This document shows positions 1 through 6,845 of a stretch of DNA of 18,315 bases, piece after piece. This DNA is from Smittium culicis (Eukaryota > Kickxellomycota > Harpellomycetes > Harpellales > Legeriomycetaceae): positions 1 to 18,315 of the forward strand of contig LSSN01000325.1 of the NCBI GenBank assembly GCA_001970855.1, given 5' to 3'. A program made the translations under genes and the position numbers. Under the pieces are notes generated by a model, which was not told the DNA's origin, made no database searches, and saw nothing but the letters and a program-made list of their open reading frames with translations. Numbering within the stretch: position 1 is the stretch's first letter; every line of letters begins with the position of its first letter.

Positions 1-958
1 CAGTTATGGTGAGAGTAGGAGTAGCCAGTAGTTGGCAGGTGAGCATTTGGTAATAATTTTTGGAGGGTCGACGCTATTTGGTGGGGTGGAGTGAAATGAG
101 GCTTAATAGGGCTATTTTAGAGCAAACTGTCTATTATTTGTTCCCAATGATTAATGCATTTGGCAGGTTGGGATATTGATTTGCTTAATTAAATTTATAT
201 TATTGGCAATTATCGTAGTCGAAAATAAGTGGCATCTAAATATAGCCATATTCAAAAAGGCGGATATTGTTTGTTTTTCCAGTTTGTAAGGAAGTGTGGA
301 TAGAGGTATTATTGGGCGGTGGAGATCAGATGTTGCCTGTACAATTCCAATCTTGGATATATTACGAAAATTAATGATAATTATTGGTCTATCATGATTA
401 AGGTTTTTCCACTTGCACCCTAATAATATGAGAGAGCCAATAGAGATTGATTATTTTAATATTTGAAGTGTGGCCTATGATTTAATCAAACAATTAAGGT
501 GATTTGATTTGTGAGTGGTAGGATTAAGGGAACTAAGTTTGAGATTAAATTAAGTCAGGAGTATTCAGCTGGAAGAATTAAGGCTGGAATATTCTTACGG
601 AATAAAATAAAATACAAGTTGGGAATTCCAGCTTCTTACAATTAAACTACTTTAGTTATCGATTCTGTAACAAACTTAATTACTCTTCCACCAACTCCAA
701 TTCCAATTCCAACAACTTCTTCACTTACTGTACTCCAATTTAATCACCCTTGTATATTCCATACTATTTATTCTGCTATTTCTATCAGTCGACTATACCT
801 ATTTCTCGAAACTTCATTCTCTTTTAATATATCTACAGTACACGCTCTTTTAATATATTCGCTTCACTCTCTATTAATATATTCACTTCACTCTCTATTA
901 ATATATTCACTCCACTCTATTTTAATATATTCTCGCAAGTTCTGCATATAACTTATAA
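1..958. other. Gene-free upstream region
   Basis: No open frame of convincing length or recognisable protein lies here on either strand. A short minus-strand frame is open from about 118 to the left edge and has an ATG at 42-44, so a gene could begin there and run out of the window, but nothing conserved supports it. The last 140 bases are pyrimidine-rich on the plus strand and contain a tandem TATA-like array, so this part is probably the promoter of the gene starting at 959. Confidence 0.5.
822..933 (+). repeat. Tandem array of TATA-like elements, 24-bp period
   Basis: Five copies of a TTAATATAT core begin (at TAATAT) at 825, 851, 875, 899 and 923. Steps are 26, 24, 24 and 24 bases. Copies at 875 and 899 are nearly identical over the whole 24-bp unit, including the flanking TTCACTTCACTCTC-type pyrimidine stretch. 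The last core is 36 bases before the ATG at 959, so upstream copies would suit a short 5' UTR. A promoter role is inferred; the repeat is directly visible. Confidence 0.8.
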
Positions 959-1855
959 ATGAGCGTTCCTAAAGCCTTCAGTCCTGTCCCCTCCAACTCT
1001 CTAAACTCTTCACACAAGTCTAAGAGAGCAAGCATATCCAATTACCAATTCCTCCCTTCCACCTCCACTAGAAGCAATGTTCGCTCTGCCTTCCAACCCA
1101 ACGACAACTACAACCCACACTACCTTTTACAATTAGTGCCAAACTCTTCTGTACCCAATATAGCCGCTCCCCAGCCTCGCAACCCTTGCTCTTTAAAACG
1201 AACACTGACAAGCGTCAATCCCCTACTCTACAACAACCCTTCCTCTTCTAACCTACCCCCTTCTCCACCCTCAGCCCCTATCCTTCTAACTAGATCAACA
1301 AGCCTAATAGGAACCTCTTCTTTCTCCTCCTCTAAAAACCTCTCGCCCCAGCAACTTGAACTCCAGCAGCAAAAGCAAACTCAAAAACAAGACCAAACCA
1401 AGCATCTGCCTGATAGCGTTGTTGACCAAGACGAAGAGCTTGCTGCCCGTTTGGAGCTTGCCGAAATATTCTCCAATTTCTACAGAAAAAGAAAACCACA
1501 TACTACAACAATAACCTCCCCCATCAACTGTTTCGCCCAGTCCAGACATAGCCAATCCAACACCGACATCCACAACCAAAGACTGCGATCACCCGTCACA
1601 AGAACCGGTAACAACTTGTACAAAGACGCCTTCTTCTGTAAAAGAGTCTCCGCAAACTCCCACTCCTTCTCCTTCTCATCCTCTTCTGCCTCTCTCCCTT
1701 CTACTAACCCTCCTAACAATTGTAATAAAAATAACAAATGCATTTCTAGCACTAATAATACCCACCTTAAGCTCTCTTCCAGCTCTCGCTCAGACAGCCC
1801 AAGCTCAAATGGCCCTAGAAACGTAAGCCTCAACAGCCACGAATTGGTCTTCTAA
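959..1855 (+). CDS. Ser/Asn/Pro-rich hypothetical protein, 298 aa
   Basis: I do not recognise this protein. It is one uninterrupted frame from the first ATG after a TATA-like array to TAA. Composition is dominated by Ser, Asn, Pro and Thr, with poly-Ser runs in the C-terminal third, as expected for a disordered protein. A Gln-rich stretch (about 131-146) leads into the only segment that looks folded, about residues 158-179 (DEELAARLELAEIFSNFYRK then RK), an amphipathic acidic helix ending in a basic cluster. Basic kinase-type sites such as KRAS near residue 22 and RTLTS near 81 suggest phosphorylation. There is no signal peptide and no membrane segment. The coding strand is strongly pyrimidine-rich, so minus-strand frames overlapping it (1304-1579, 1480-1833) are taken as shadows. 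It could be a rapidly evolving regulator or scaffold. Whether it is a real gene is likely but not proven. Confidence 0.6.
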   Translation: MSVPKAFSPVPSNSLNSSHKSKRASISNYQFLPSTSTRSNVRSAFQPNDNYNPHYLLQLVPNSSVPNIAAPQPRNPCSLKRTLTSVNPLLYNNPSSSNLPPSPPSAPILLTRSTSLIGTSSFSSSKNLSPQQLELQQQKQTQKQDQTKHLPDSVVDQDEELAARLELAEIFSNFYRKRKPHTTTITSPINCFAQSRHSQSNTDIHNQRLRSPVTRTGNNLYKDAFFCKRVSANSHSFSFSSSSASLPSTNPPNNCNKNNKCISSTNNTHLKLSSSSRSDSPSSNGPRNVSLNSHELVF

Positions 1856-2283
1856 TCACCCCCCAAAGCTTATATCACTTATTTCTACTTGTACATAATT
1901 ATAATACGCCTTCTCCCAAAATCGCACTTTTTACTTTTATCTCAAATCTTTCTTTAAAGGCCTATGTATAATTTCTTGTCTCTTTTAAATTTTTTTAGTA
2001 CTTTTCTTGTAGTATTTTTTTCTTTTAAAAATTTTTTTTATTTTGTAATTTATTTTCTCTTACTTCACAAATAATATTCTCTTCTACTCTAAAATTCTCT
2101 TTAATTTTTTTTTTTATTAAACTTTTTTTTTTATGCATAAATTTGCTTTCTGTCTAAATATTAAAAATAATAAGTAAAAGTAGCTGCAAATTCTATTTAC
2201 CTCTCTCCTGTTTTTTATTTAACGCCTTTAAAAAATTAAAATTAAAATAGATTCAAAATCAAAATATATTAAACTCCAAAAGA
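1856..2283. other. Intergenic spacer with T-rich tracts
   Basis: This spacer holds no open frame. It is rich in oligo-T on the plus strand (many runs of 6 to 9 T between 1985 and 2135), and serves as 3' flank of the 298-aa gene and promoter of the TFIIE beta gene. No canonical TATA box stands out close to the ATG at 2284. Several A/T stretches could act as nucleosome-poor promoter DNA or as a termination region. Confidence 0.5.
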
Positions 2284-2641
2284 ATGAGCTCGCTGCTAAG
2301 AAAACACGAGGAATTCAAAAAGTCTGTCGTTGCACAGCCCGTTTACAAAAAACCCACCGTCCATCAAAACACATCCCCTTCCCCAAGTAACTTAAAGCCG
2401 ACACGTGCTTTCTATTACACACAACAGTAAACTAGCTTTTAATCGCTCTCTTATTTGATCAATTTAGATGTGCAGTACAATAAAGTCAGCTCTCAGCCCG
2501 CACCCGCGAGCAGGCACGCATTAAGTCTCCTATACTCTGCCATAAACCACCTCAAAGTAATCATTTCACCACCACATCCACCATCTTTTTTTTTTTTTTT
2601 TTTTTAAAAAAAACTTATTTATAGCAAATGAAGCTACTATT

Positions 2642-2675
<34 letters not shown>

Positions 2676-3589
2676 CTGTAAATCAAATAAATGTACAATA
2701 GCAAGTGTTGCGGCCACAGAGTTTGGACGAGATCAGCAGGTACATACACGTAGACCTAGATAACGAGCCCGAGGTGGTGAAGCTACTGACAACCAACGAT
2801 AAAGTCACCTACGACGCAAAAACATCCACTTTCGAATACAAGGTACATCCTTTATTCTAACCTAGTTCCTCATCCCTTACTCTAATAATCTCAAACTATT
2901 GCTACAAATTCAATATTCTATTTCTAAAAACTAATCTTGAATCTAAAACTAAATATTAATCTTGAATCTAAATCTAAAAACTAATCTTGAATTCAAATAA
3001 TAAAAAAAATAATAAAAATAAAAAACGATAGCCGCTGTATAATTTGAGGAACAGCGAAGATTTGCTGAACTTTCTCAAGCAGCGGATGAATTCAGGGGGG
3101 ATTCTGGTCAAGGAGCTGAAAGACTCGTTTATATTAGATTTGCCAGCAGCTATTGAGGAGCTAGTAGCAGAAAACAAGATCCTAACGATCAACAACAAGG
3201 ACAATTCGCCGAGGATTCTGTTCTATAACAGGTACCAAGGCATCTTCAAACCATCCACCGCGAGCAGCAGAAACAAGGGCGACGTCGAGACTTTAGACGG
3301 GCCAGCATTGTCTAATACTGAAGGCTCAGAATACATTAGCAAGAGCGGGTCAGCTATTTCCGAAGAGTTCAAAAGTATCTGGTTTAGTCTACGAGTTCCT
3401 GACGAAACTGACTTAGGGTTTGAGATGGACAAAGCTGGTCTCAAACAGATGCAAGTGGATAAGAGAAAGCAATCGTCGCTCGATGATGATAAGAAGAAAC
3501 TCAAGACCAAAAACAGAAGAATCAAGATCACAAACACTCACTTGGAAGGCATCGATCTCACAAAAGATTACGTCCCAAACAAAAATTAA
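2284..3589 (+). CDS. TFA2: Transcription initiation factor IIE subunit beta, four exons
   Basis: This is the small subunit of TFIIE, which acts in the RNA polymerase II pre-initiation complex and helps recruit TFIIH and hold promoter DNA. The exons are 2284-2386, 2468-2556, 2702-2842 and 3032-3589; joined length is 891 nt, 296 aa, close to the roughly 290 aa of animal TFIIE beta. The N-terminus MSSLLRKHEEFKK fits the family pattern xxLLRExxxFKK. Exons 2 and 3 give the first winged helix (about residues 50-115, with SLLYSAINHLK and QSLDEI). Exon 4 gives the second winged helix (about 117-177, RNSEDLLNFLKQR, GGILVKEL, RILFYNR), then the conserved EFKSIWFSLRVPD and a basic tail ending NRRIKITNTHLEGIDLTKDY, matching the family's KTHNEHLxGVLKDY end. 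All exon phases agree (1, 0, 0). The gene converges on eS19. Exact splice sites are inferred; the family call is firm. Confidence 0.93.
2387..2467 (+). other. Intron 1 of the TFIIE beta gene (81 nt)
   Basis: Donor GTAACT follows a single A of a split codon, and acceptor TTTAG precedes AT, which completes AAT (Asn35). Removing it avoids the in-frame TAA that ends the unspliced first exon frame after TACACACAACAG. The exon on the far side reads into the conserved first winged helix. A weak branch candidate is AAACTAG near 2430. Confidence 0.8.
2557..2701 (+). other. Intron 2 of the TFIIE beta gene (145 nt) with T20A8 and (TA)14
   Basis: Donor GTAATC follows an AAA codon and acceptor AATAG precedes CAA, phase 0 on both sides. 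The intron contains a run of 20 T (2586-2605) directly followed by 8 A (2606-2613), then a (TA)14 microsatellite (2644-2671). A branch candidate TTAAC lies at 2672-2676, about 25 nt before the acceptor. The joint restores NHLKQVLRPQSLDEI, in line with the spacing in the family's first winged helix. Confidence 0.8.
2843..3031 (+). other. Intron 3 of the TFIIE beta gene (189 nt)
   Basis: Donor GTACAT follows AAG and acceptor CGATAG precedes CCG, phase 0. The joint gives FEYKPLYNLR, which matches the FKPKYNVR-type linker between the two winged helices. The 3' half carries a repeated motif, CTAATCTTGAAT, so more than one copy could offer a CTAAT branch site. Confidence 0.85.
2924..2992 (+). repeat. 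Short direct repeats inside intron 3
   Basis: The 19-mer CTAAAAACTAATCTTGAAT occurs identically at 2924-2942 and 2974-2992, and its core TAATCTTGAAT occurs a third time at 2957. Core spacings are 24 and 26 nt. This looks like a recent local duplication in an intron, and it multiplies a candidate branch site. Confidence 0.85.
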
Positions 3590-3846
3590 ACATACGTTTC
3601 TTATACATAACTTTCTTTTAACTGTAAATCAAATTAAACACAAATATAACTGACTAATAACCAAATACATAATCCTTTTGATTTTTTTTTTTTTTTAGAT
3701 ATTTGGGGGGGAAGAATATTTTTATGTATTTGATTGTAGGGGAAACAGAAAGAAAAAAGTGGGTGGGAGGATGGGGGGGGAGAGAGGAGATGTTTGATTT
3801 TAAGAAGTAAAATTATTAATGTATTAAACTTTTAAATATATATTAT
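3590..3846. other. Convergent intergenic spacer
   Basis: This 257-nt spacer separates two tail-to-tail genes, TFIIE beta (+) and eS19 (-). No open frame of interest occurs. It holds a run of T (about 3681-3694), a G-rich block on the plus strand (3761-3780) and an AT-rich end next to the eS19 stop. It must contain the 3' ends of both transcripts. On the minus strand an AATAAA overlaps the eS19 stop codon (3846-3851), which may be a poly(A) signal or chance. Confidence 0.6.
3761..3780 (+). other. Potential G-quadruplex motif
   Basis: The plus strand reads GGGTGGGAGGATGGGGGGGG. This meets the usual four-G-tract pattern (G3, 1-nt loop, G3, 5-nt loop, then eight G that can supply two more tracts). 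It lies in the 3' flank of the TFIIE beta gene, between convergent transcription units. A role in termination is inference. Confidence 0.5.
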
Positions 3847-4299
3847 TTATTCTTGGTCAGCAACAGGGCTAGATTCCTTGGCGACTCTGATGGAGATACG
3901 GTCAAGGGTTCTTTGTCCGACGCTTGAGATTTTGCGGCCACCGTTCTTATCTTTTTCCAAGATACCGATCTTTTCGAGGGCTTGTAGGGCTCTTCTGGCA
4001 ACACCACCAGCACCATCAGCGTGGATGGAAGGTCTGGAACCACGGCGGTATCTACCACCGTGTAGTTTGGTCAAAGCACCAACACCGACGTTTCCGCGCA
4101 AGTAGATGTGGCGAGCAATTGATGCACAACGGGTGTAGAACCAATCTGGGTCATTTGGGCTCAATTCTTTGAAGGCACCAGTCTTGGCATATTCGGTCCA
4201 GGCTGGGACTGGCAAGTTACCAGTCTTCTTCAAGTGAGCAGCATAAGCTCTAACGAAAGCGTGAGCGCTAACATCCTTAACAGTAACTCCAGAGACCAT
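3847..4299 (-). CDS. RPS19: 40S ribosomal protein eS19
   Basis: This is a structural protein of the small ribosomal subunit head, needed for 18S rRNA maturation and 40S assembly in eukaryotes. The 150-aa product is the usual family length. It starts MVSGVTVKDVS, as in eS19 proteins (xxGVTVKDV). It carries the core helix signature DWFYTRCASIARHIYLRG (52-69), the basic turn GGRYRRGSRP (81-90), LQALEKIGILEK (105-116), GGRKIS (120-125) and GQRTLDRI (128-135). The C-terminal tail is slightly extended and acidic (KESSPVADQE). The ATG is one base downstream of a strong acceptor-like sequence (T-rich tract then CAATTAG), so the coding frame is intact but the leader is probably spliced. The gene converges on TFIIE beta. 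The family call is certain. Confidence 0.98.
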   Translation of the reverse strand: MVSGVTVKDVSAHAFVRAYAAHLKKTGNLPVPAWTEYAKTGAFKELSPNDPDWFYTRCASIARHIYLRGNVGVGALTKLHGGRYRRGSRPSIHADGAGGVARRALQALEKIGILEKDKNGGRKISSVGQRTLDRISIRVAKESSPVADQE

Positions 4300-4300
4300 T

Positions 4301-4831
4301 CTAATTGAAAAAAAATAAGAGTAAATATGTAGATAAAAGAAATGAAATGAGTTATCGTTATAAGGGGACCCAAAACAGAAGCTCTCTCTTTCACTTTAAA
4401 TTCTTGACAAATATTGATACATAGCAAAGAAAATGATAAGGCGTTAAACTTGATTGATATATGACATTTCGATAATAATTCAAGGGATGTTTAAATGTTA
4501 ATCGAGAAGTATTGTATTTTTGATGGAAGGTGAGTATATTTGGAAGAAATAGAGATTTTTTCAATGGATTTGACGGAAATATTGTTTATCGAGAAGAATA
4601 TATTATGTTGATAATGTAGAAACTTTATGCATGTTTTTTGGAGACAAATTAGATGAAAATGGTCGTAGGAAAGGTTCGAGTGAGAGAAAAGTGACGAAAT
4701 AATATTTGGGTTAGAGATGTGGAGGGGCGAAGTGAGATACGGTAGAGTTCAAGTGAAAGAGAGATCTTCGTGTTAGGGGGAGTGGAAACTAGAGAATATA
4801 TATCGATAGGGAGCTGAGGGAGGGGACTTAC
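4301..4831 (-). other. Probable 5' UTR intron of the eS19 gene
   Basis: On the minus strand a perfect donor GTAAGT (plus 4826-4831) and an acceptor TTTTTTTTCAATTAG ending at 4301 bracket 531 nt that carry no supported protein. The acceptor lies one base before the ATG. Leader introns placed next to the start codon are common in ribosomal protein genes of fungi. The first exon would be non-coding and lie above 4832, with a TATA-like TATATTATAA near 4907-4916. RNA evidence is needed; another donor could be used. Confidence 0.45.
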
Positions 4832-5185
4832 TTTGATAACGTTGATTGTATATGAAAGTTGTAGGGTTTTAAAGATAGAAAACAAAAGAAAACCAGAGGG
4901 AACGGTTATAATATACGCAGGAAATATTAAAAATGGGAGGTTTACTTATAGTTTTAGATTTTTAAAACAATAAAAGAGAAAGATCAATTCTATGCATTGT
5001 TTCCCCCCAAAACTTAATCCTCCCCTTTTCCCTATTCTATAAAAAAAAAAAAAATTTTTCTTCCTTCTTTTTCTTTTGCATTTACTCTTTAAGCGCTCCC
5101 TCTCTATCCAATCATATCTTGTCTTGATTACTAACCCAATGACTGCCCCTCGTACCATTAATACCTTCAAAAGCTACCCTATAAG

Positions 5186-5217
5186 CTTGCGCATTTGCAT
5201 TTGGGTATGCGAGCAAG
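5186..5217 (+). other. Hairpin-forming inverted repeat
   Basis: CTTGCGCAT (5186-5194) pairs with ATGC-GA-GCAAG (5207-5217): nine base pairs interrupted by a two-base bulge, loop of 12. A second short inverted pair, AAGCT and AGCTT, lies just before it at 5171-5188. The hairpin ends exactly at a GTAAGG donor-like sequence (5217-5222). Function is unknown. Confidence 0.45.
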
Positions 5218-5441
5218 TAAGGATACATGCTGAACTGAGATATCTTAATCATTGGCCAAATCAGATTTCTATTTAACTACTTCCGTATATCTATTCGTCA
5301 ATTCTATGCATTGATCTATACCCTTTATTGGTTTTTTAGCAAATCACCGATCTACGCCTATTCTGGAGCCTTCTTTTCCGAATAATTATCCTTAGCGACC
5401 GTCCAGGTATAGGATAATCCGACACTCCATTGGATGGATCA

Positions 5442-5466
5442 CCAGACGTCTATCTACTAAGTCTGG
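5442..5466. other. Short stem-loop
   Basis: CCAGAC at 5442-5447 and GTCTGG at 5461-5466 form a perfect six-bp stem around a 13-nt loop. It is small enough to be chance, but it sits in a cluster of inverted repeats between 5170 and 5560. Confidence 0.3.
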
Positions 5467-5530
5467 CGAATAGCTATCCGTGGTTATGGGCAGCCTAATT
5501 TTTGTGGATATGCGAATATAGTTAGAAAAA

Positions 5531-5558
5531 ATGCGCATATTATCTCAAATATGCACAT
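5531..5558 (-). other. Stem-loop, 11-bp arms
   Basis: ATGCGCATATT (5531-5541) and AATATGCACAT (5548-5558) are inverted copies with one difference around a six-base loop. Read as minus-strand RNA the single difference becomes a G-U pair, so the stem would be continuous there. No flanking promoter or terminator is evident. Confidence 0.45.
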
Positions 5559-6171
5559 ATCATTTCGAAGGCTAACACAAAATGCAACTATTTCTACAAT
5601 AGGCCACCTCGCCTCGAATTTTAGCTATAGAACAACCCGTTTCTTCCGCATTTAAAGCCACAGCTGCTATGTATGCCTACTTCTCTGGCATCAATTTCTT
5701 GCTACAATTATTACCTCCATCTCCCATTGGTTTTCAATCCTGGAAAATAATACCTGTTGCTCCTCGCTATTCGCTACGCTGGTCTTCACATTGACTTGAG
5801 ATCTAATGCATACTATCCAATCACTATCTAATATTCTGAAATATTACAATTTATCCAATAGTGTTCCTATATTAAAACTCTAATCCCATAATGATAACCA
5901 ATTATTTGGAGTTTAAACCCCTGCTTCTTTAGTTTAGCTCTATTTATTGGCTAAAACCATTCTAATATCGTTACTAACCCTAAATACACATAAATATATA
6001 ATTGTATTAATATTAGGTACCTATTGGCCTATCTTTATTCCTCTACAATTATTCACAACTAGCTAGACTTTTTTTATTTTACCACTATTATTCCTTAACA
6101 ATATTTACCTCTACTTTAGTCCGCCAATAACAATGGTTCCATTCTTTCATCTCTCCCAATTACCTTCATAT

Positions 6172-6240
6172 ACTGCCCACAGTTCATTACCCGCTTTACT
6201 GCCCACAACTCATTACTCGATTTAATGCCCACACTAATTC
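6172..6240. repeat. Imperfect 26-bp tandem repeat, about 2.7 copies
   Basis: Units begin at 6172, 6198 and 6224, each with a core like ACTGCCCACA followed by a CATTACYCG-type segment; the third copy is shorter and more diverged. The spacing is exactly 26 bases twice. It lies in the 3' flank of the DUF726 gene, and no coding frame runs through it. Confidence 0.75.
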
Positions 6241-6353
6241 GTATATCTACAAACTGCGCTTAAATCTCTCTAAATTTTTACATCCTCACAATCCCCACAC
6301 ACACTTGGCCCCATTTCTACCAAAAAGACACAGTTTTATTGATTTTCCGCACA

Positions 6354-6415
6354 AAAACACTTTCAAGCGCTAATTTACCTCACTAAAACACCTTCAGGCG
6401 CCAATCATTTATACA
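6354..6415. repeat. Imperfect 31-bp direct repeat, two copies
   Basis: AAAACACTTTCAAGCGCTAA at 6354 recurs as AAAACACCTTCAGGCGCCAA at 6385, a 31-base step with three transition-type differences in those 20 positions. All differences are C/T or A/G, consistent with simple decay after duplication. Confidence 0.75.
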
Positions 6416-6845
6416 TAAATTGTTATATGAAAAGTGCCTAATAAAATTCTAATTATCTGTACTATATCCCCTCGATCGTCATTATTTTATATCATTCATA
6501 TTAATGTTTATACATGTATATTATATTACTCATCCCCCTCCCTCCCACTAAAAAAAAACGTTTTCTTCCATATACTCATAAACAAACTCAACCATCAATT
6601 ATTAAATATACCCAACTCCAAATATATACAACCATCAAAGTAATTATTTCTGATATATTAAATCGTGTTCATACTAATAAAAATCATTTGCTAAAAATAA
6701 TTTCATACCTAAAAATAATTATAATATTTAAGAATAAATAATCAAATTATCACATATTATCGATCATAAAAGTCCATAAAACCATTATCAATTCATTTCT
6801 ATTCGCCTCAATAATAAAATTACACTTTTTTATCCCTTTTTTCAT

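Larger units (their letters stand above)
4832..6845. other. Long intergenic region without a supported gene
   Basis: About 2 kb separate the eS19 promoter from the 3' end of the DUF726 gene. From 4983 to 5100 the plus strand is pyrimidine-rich, with A14T5 at 5041-5059. A small frame starts at 5137 (ATG ACT GCC CCT CGT) and runs 46 codons to TAA at 5275; it is too short to trust. From 5340 to 5800 base composition is more balanced and short open frames appear on both strands, but none matches a family I know, so decayed element or chance cannot be separated. From 5800 to 6845 it becomes AT-rich with short tandem repeats. No tRNA or snRNA could be recognised. Confidence 0.45.

Noticed and set aside
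1..118. Minus-strand frame open to the left window edge
   Set aside because: Only about 38 codons are visible and they carry no recognisable feature, so a partial gene cannot be supported.
1304..1833. Two minus-strand frames of 91 and 117 codons opposite the 298-aa gene
   Set aside because: They are the complement of Ser/Pro/Thr-rich codons and read as low-complexity Leu/Glu-rich protein with no family signature.
2974..3537. Minus-strand frames over the TFIIE beta exon 4
   Set aside because: The plus strand here encodes a clearly conserved protein, so the opposite frames are shadows.
4230..5170. Minus-strand frames of 65, 78 and 74 codons upstream of eS19
   Set aside because: They overlap the probable leader intron and promoter, are hydrophobic or Lys-rich by composition, and show no conserved motif.
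6434..6741. Two overlapping plus-strand frames of 69 and 75 codons
   Set aside because: They are Ile/Asn/Lys-rich as expected from AT-rich spacer DNA, overlap each other in different frames and have no recognisable features.
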